Shown: positions 5,401-6,956 of the stretch, in pieces
How positions within the stretch are numbered: position 1 is the stretch's first letter
Layout of the letters: each line of letters begins with the position of its first letter
Source: an uncultured Clostridia bacterium
GTDB lineage: Bacteria; Bacillota_A; Clostridia; Oscillospirales; Oscillospiraceae
Assembly (NCBI GenBank): GCA_946059285.1
Contig: CAMGMW010000063.1
Span: 1 to 6,956 of the forward strand
Reading direction: 5' to 3'
Length of the DNA: 6,956 nt
The notes under the pieces: generated by a model
Databases searched by the model: none
The model's input: only the letters and a program-made list of their open reading frames with translations
Told to the model about the DNA's origin: nothing
Program-made: the position numbers and the translations under genes

Positions 5401-5723
5401 GGGCGATGGAGCAGTGTGAGGATAAGCCCGTCTATCTTCCTTACACGGTGGACAAAGAGGGCAACCGCGTCGGCGATCTTGCATCGCGGGAGCAGTTTTC
5501 GCTGCTGAAAAAGCACGTTTTCTCTACGGTTGCGGCACTTGCCGACGAACTGTATGCCGGAACGGTGGCGCCGAATCCATATTTCCGAGACCCCAGCCAT
5601 AACGCCTGCAGATGGTGCCCTTACGCCTCAGTCTGCGGCGAGCAGGTGAACAGAAGATGGTTGAAGAAGCTGGAGTCGCCCGCGGAATTCTGGCAGGAAC
5701 TGGAGGGAAAGCAGTATGGCTGA
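2469..5723 (+). CDS. addB: ATP-dependent helicase-nuclease subunit B (AddB)
   Basis: The 1084-residue product, close to the usual 1100-1170, is AddB, the non-motor nuclease subunit that processes double-strand breaks with AddA for RecA-mediated repair. The N-terminal helicase-like half has VVPEQFSHTAERLL, EVLGFSRLASRVF, and LFLLGANEGSFPA with Gly575 and Pro582. The C-terminal RecB-type nuclease has His767 (GTFVHDVLEH), Asp877 (ELEGFVDRAD), Asp894 and Lys896 (VDYKTG) and Gln914 with Tyr918 (LQMLLY). The four iron-sulfur cysteines are present: Cys737 (LASCRFAYYLE) and Cys1047-x2-Cys1050-x5-Cys1056, as in Bacillus AddB. The nuclease thus appears intact. The N-terminus reads MLHLWLCTDRKANTGRLL where many AddBs have a Walker A (GRSGSGKT-like), so no phosphate-binding loop is visible. 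Its stop overlaps the addA start by 8 nt, implying translational coupling. Confidence 0.96.
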   Translation: MLHLWLCTDRKANTGRLLESICDNAAKKRGGQILVVPEQFSHTAERLLCRRGGDAISRYAEVLGFSRLASRVFAVEGGCADTETDAGGRLLMMAMAVEQVRSRLKIYGSSAAKPEFLLQMLDTFDELRAFCVTPAALLKAAAQLDGALAAKIEEFALLMESYDAVCANSGQNPESRLTRLLSALETSDFAAGKCFYFDGFSDFNGVETEIIAQLLQSGAEVTVNFTCDSLHGSSQPFETARETAKQLLSIAHAEETAIHILPEKGEQTPLAYLRRHLFSGSAEPFSAPQSAIRRIVAPDIGMECRAAAGEILRLVQEGCRWRDITVACTQEAAYRPILESVFRRAEIPVYFAGSTDILQEPVAFFILSALEAAAEGMEQEAVLACLKSGFSPLEQDRCDRLENYALLWKLSGSRWERPWTMNPYGFQREMDAQARELLEQLNEDRLLAVVPLLHLRDGLRAAKNTSEMVLALNGFMEHIELNERLNAMAERLYVQGDLQRAQEYAQVYGILCNVMEQMYGVLGASIRTPEEFCRIFRTALSQYDIGTIPAKLDCVSVGGLMTQRQSDTKILFLLGANEGSFPAVAENRTLLTDDERLRLVKTGVGVSLTAAQQLDRELMGVYCVLSAPQERLYLSALEGKEAYLFRRAGKLFPDATETATDTALICRAPREYLTYLASSPDGVSAARENAPGLTERAAQIAGAQSYSFGALSPDTVQQLYGKTLRLSSSKIDTLASCRFAYYLEYGLRARDRKTAELDAPLYGTFVHDVLEHTARQVQQEGGFSKVPPERVMEIAQKRMETYAETELADLWESERAEYLFRRTFDEVRQVVRELYDELSRSAFEPRWFELEFSAQGTLPAVRIVGQSAVAELEGFVDRADIWRHGEKTYVRVVDYKTGKKEFDYTGILNGVGLQMLLYLFTLEQAALPEGKLEPCGVLYFPARIERVSLPDRFSDLENQRRKNLRRRGLLLDSEPVLRAMEQCEDKPVYLPYTVDKEGNRVGDLASREQFSLLKKHVFSTVAALADELYAGTVAPNPYFRDPSHNACRWCPYASVCGEQVNRRWLKKLESPAEFWQELEGKQYG
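5702..5707 (+). promoter_or_regulatory. Shine-Dalgarno of addA inside the addB end
   Basis: GGAGGG lies 8 nt before ATG 5716, within the last codons of addB. This selects 5716 over the in-frame ATG at 5725. Confidence 0.8.
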
Positions 5724-6956
5724 GATGGTTTTGACAAAGGAGCAGCAGGCGGTTGTGGAGAACCGCGGCGGCACGCTGCTGGTCTCCGCGGCGGCAGGCT
5801 CCGGAAAAACGAAGGTGCTTGTGGATCGCGTTCTGGCGCGGGTTGCCGAACCGTCCGAAAACTGCAATGTTGATGATTTCTTAATGATCACTTTTACGCA
5901 GGCTGCGGCAGCGGAGCTGCGCGGCAAGCTGATCGCAGCATTGAGCGAACGACTGGCGCAGCAGCCGGAGCATCGCCATTTGCAGCGGCAGATGAGTCGT
6001 GTTTATCTGGCGCAGATTTCTACGGTGCATGCCTTTTGCAGCACGCTTCTGCGGGAATATGCGCACGTTTTGGAGCTGCCTTCGGATTTTCGTGTCTGTG
6101 ATGAGCAGGAGGCAATCCGCCTGCGACAGCGGGCGATGCAGAACGTGTTGGAGACAGCGTATCCCAATCTGGAACCGGGCTCGGAGCTTGCCGCCGCGCT
6201 GGATATGCTGGGCGCGGGACGCGATGACCGTGCGCTCGCGGAGCTGATTGAGAAGGTCTATTCCGCGATGCAGTGTTTTCGTGCGCCTGATGAGCGGCTC
6301 ATGGAGTGCCGCAGTATGCTGGATGTTTCGGCATACACCGATGTCGGGCAGACCATATGGGGTCAATATCTTCTGCGGGAACTGCGGGGCTATCTGGACG
6401 ACTGCCTTTCTTCCCTGCAAGATGCCCGCACGCTGATTGAAACGACTGAGGCTTTGCAGCCGTATTATCCCACTATTTTGGAAAACATCGAGACGGTAAA
6501 ACAGCTTGCCGGTGCCGTTTCCTGGGAAGAAATCCGGACTGCCGCGCCGGATTTTGGGCGGCTGAACGCGATCCGCAAATGTCCGGAGCCGGAAAAACAG
6601 AAAAAAGTACAGATGCTCCGCAAGCGTGTCGTGGATGGGCTTCGCCGTCGGCTGGGAAAGTTTGCGTTGCCGTCGGAGGAACTTTTACAGGATTTACAGC
6701 TCAGCGGGAAGGCCTTGCGGGGATTGCTGCTCCTGACAGAGCGGTTTTCCGATGCCTACCGCAAGGAAAAGCTGCGTCGTCACGCGCTGGATTATAACGA
6801 TTTGGAGCATGAGACGCTGCGGCTGCTGCTGACACGGCAGGGGCAGCCGACAGCAGAGGCACGGGAAGTGTCGAAGCGCTATACGGAGATTATGGTTGAT
6901 GAATATCAGGACACCAACGACGTACAGGACGCGATTTTCAACGCGATTTCAAGGAA
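5716..6956 (+). CDS. addA: ATP-dependent helicase-nuclease subunit A (AddA), N-terminal third, cut by window end
   Basis: An open frame of 413 codons plus 2 nt runs to the window edge without a stop. It is the start of AddA, the UvrD/RecB-like SF1A motor subunit that translocates 3' to 5' and carries a second nuclease domain at its C-terminus (outside the window). Visible motifs in order: Q motif LTKEQQAVV (residues 6-14); Walker A AAAGSGKT (25-32) with Lys31; motif Ia ITFTQAAAAEL (58-68); QISTVHAFCSTLL (100-112); the family block ALDYNDLEHETLRLL (from 357); and Walker B VDEYQDTND with Asp395 and Glu396. All catalytic residues in this part are present. Motif Ia is slightly unusual in having Leu where Met is common (AAAEM). 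About two thirds of the protein (usual length near 1200) is missing. It is co-translated with addB. Confidence 0.96.
   Translation, partial: MAEMVLTKEQQAVVENRGGTLLVSAAAGSGKTKVLVDRVLARVAEPSENCNVDDFLMITFTQAAAAELRGKLIAALSERLAQQPEHRHLQRQMSRVYLAQISTVHAFCSTLLREYAHVLELPSDFRVCDEQEAIRLRQRAMQNVLETAYPNLEPGSELAAALDMLGAGRDDRALAELIEKVYSAMQCFRAPDERLMECRSMLDVSAYTDVGQTIWGQYLLRELRGYLDDCLSSLQDARTLIETTEALQPYYPTILENIETVKQLAGAVSWEEIRTAAPDFGRLNAIRKCPEPEKQKKVQMLRKRVVDGLRRRLGKFALPSEELLQDLQLSGKALRGLLLLTERFSDAYRKEKLRRHALDYNDLEHETLRLLLTRQGQPTAEAREVSKRYTEIMVDEYQDTNDVQDAIFNAISR

Noticed and set aside
4567..5508. 313-residue open frame within addB in another + frame
   Set aside because: It is a GC-rich shadow full of Arg, Ser and Trp, and lies entirely over the conserved AddB nuclease region.

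Overview
The window (about 7 kb, roughly 55% GC by eye) looks like a chromosomal segment of an anaerobic Firmicute of class Clostridia. An Oscillospiraceae/Ruminococcaceae-type gut bacterium is my best guess. This rests on strong GGAGG-type Shine-Dalgarno sites, an AddA/AddB pair (the Gram-positive counterpart of RecBCD), a lipoprotein-anchored BMP-family nucleoside-binding protein, and a cre-like CcpA operator. All recognisable genes are on the + strand.

Layout. Positions 1-200 are the 3' end of a phosphopentomutase gene (deoB). A 33-nt gap follows, then cytidine deaminase (cdd, 234-647). The 105-nt spacer after cdd holds a dense regulatory cluster: a small inverted repeat, a cre-like site, a -35/extended -10 promoter, an in-phase direct repeat and a short 5' hairpin. 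It leads into a highly expressed-looking BMP/PnrA-family lipoprotein (753-1967). A perfect 12-bp hairpin follows. A gene-free stretch of about 500 nt (1968-2468) has several possible hairpins and two copies of an octamer complementary to the addB ribosome binding site. Then come addB (2469-5723) and the first third of addA (5716 to the end of the window), overlapping by 8 nt.

Function. The first block is a nucleoside salvage/catabolism module. A surface lipoprotein captures nucleosides, cytidine deaminase converts cytidine and deoxycytidine to uridine and deoxyuridine, and phosphopentomutase feeds (deoxy)ribose-1-phosphate towards the pentose pathway after phosphorolysis. The cre-like site suggests carbon-catabolite control of the lipoprotein gene. 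The second block encodes the AddAB helicase-nuclease, which resects double-strand breaks for RecA-dependent repair.

The genes are mostly ordinary. The points deserving attention are the non-coding 1968-2468 region, the promoter upstream of the lipoprotein, and an AddB whose usual N-terminal Walker A motif is gone although its nuclease and iron-sulfur residues are intact. I do not see a clearly new system.
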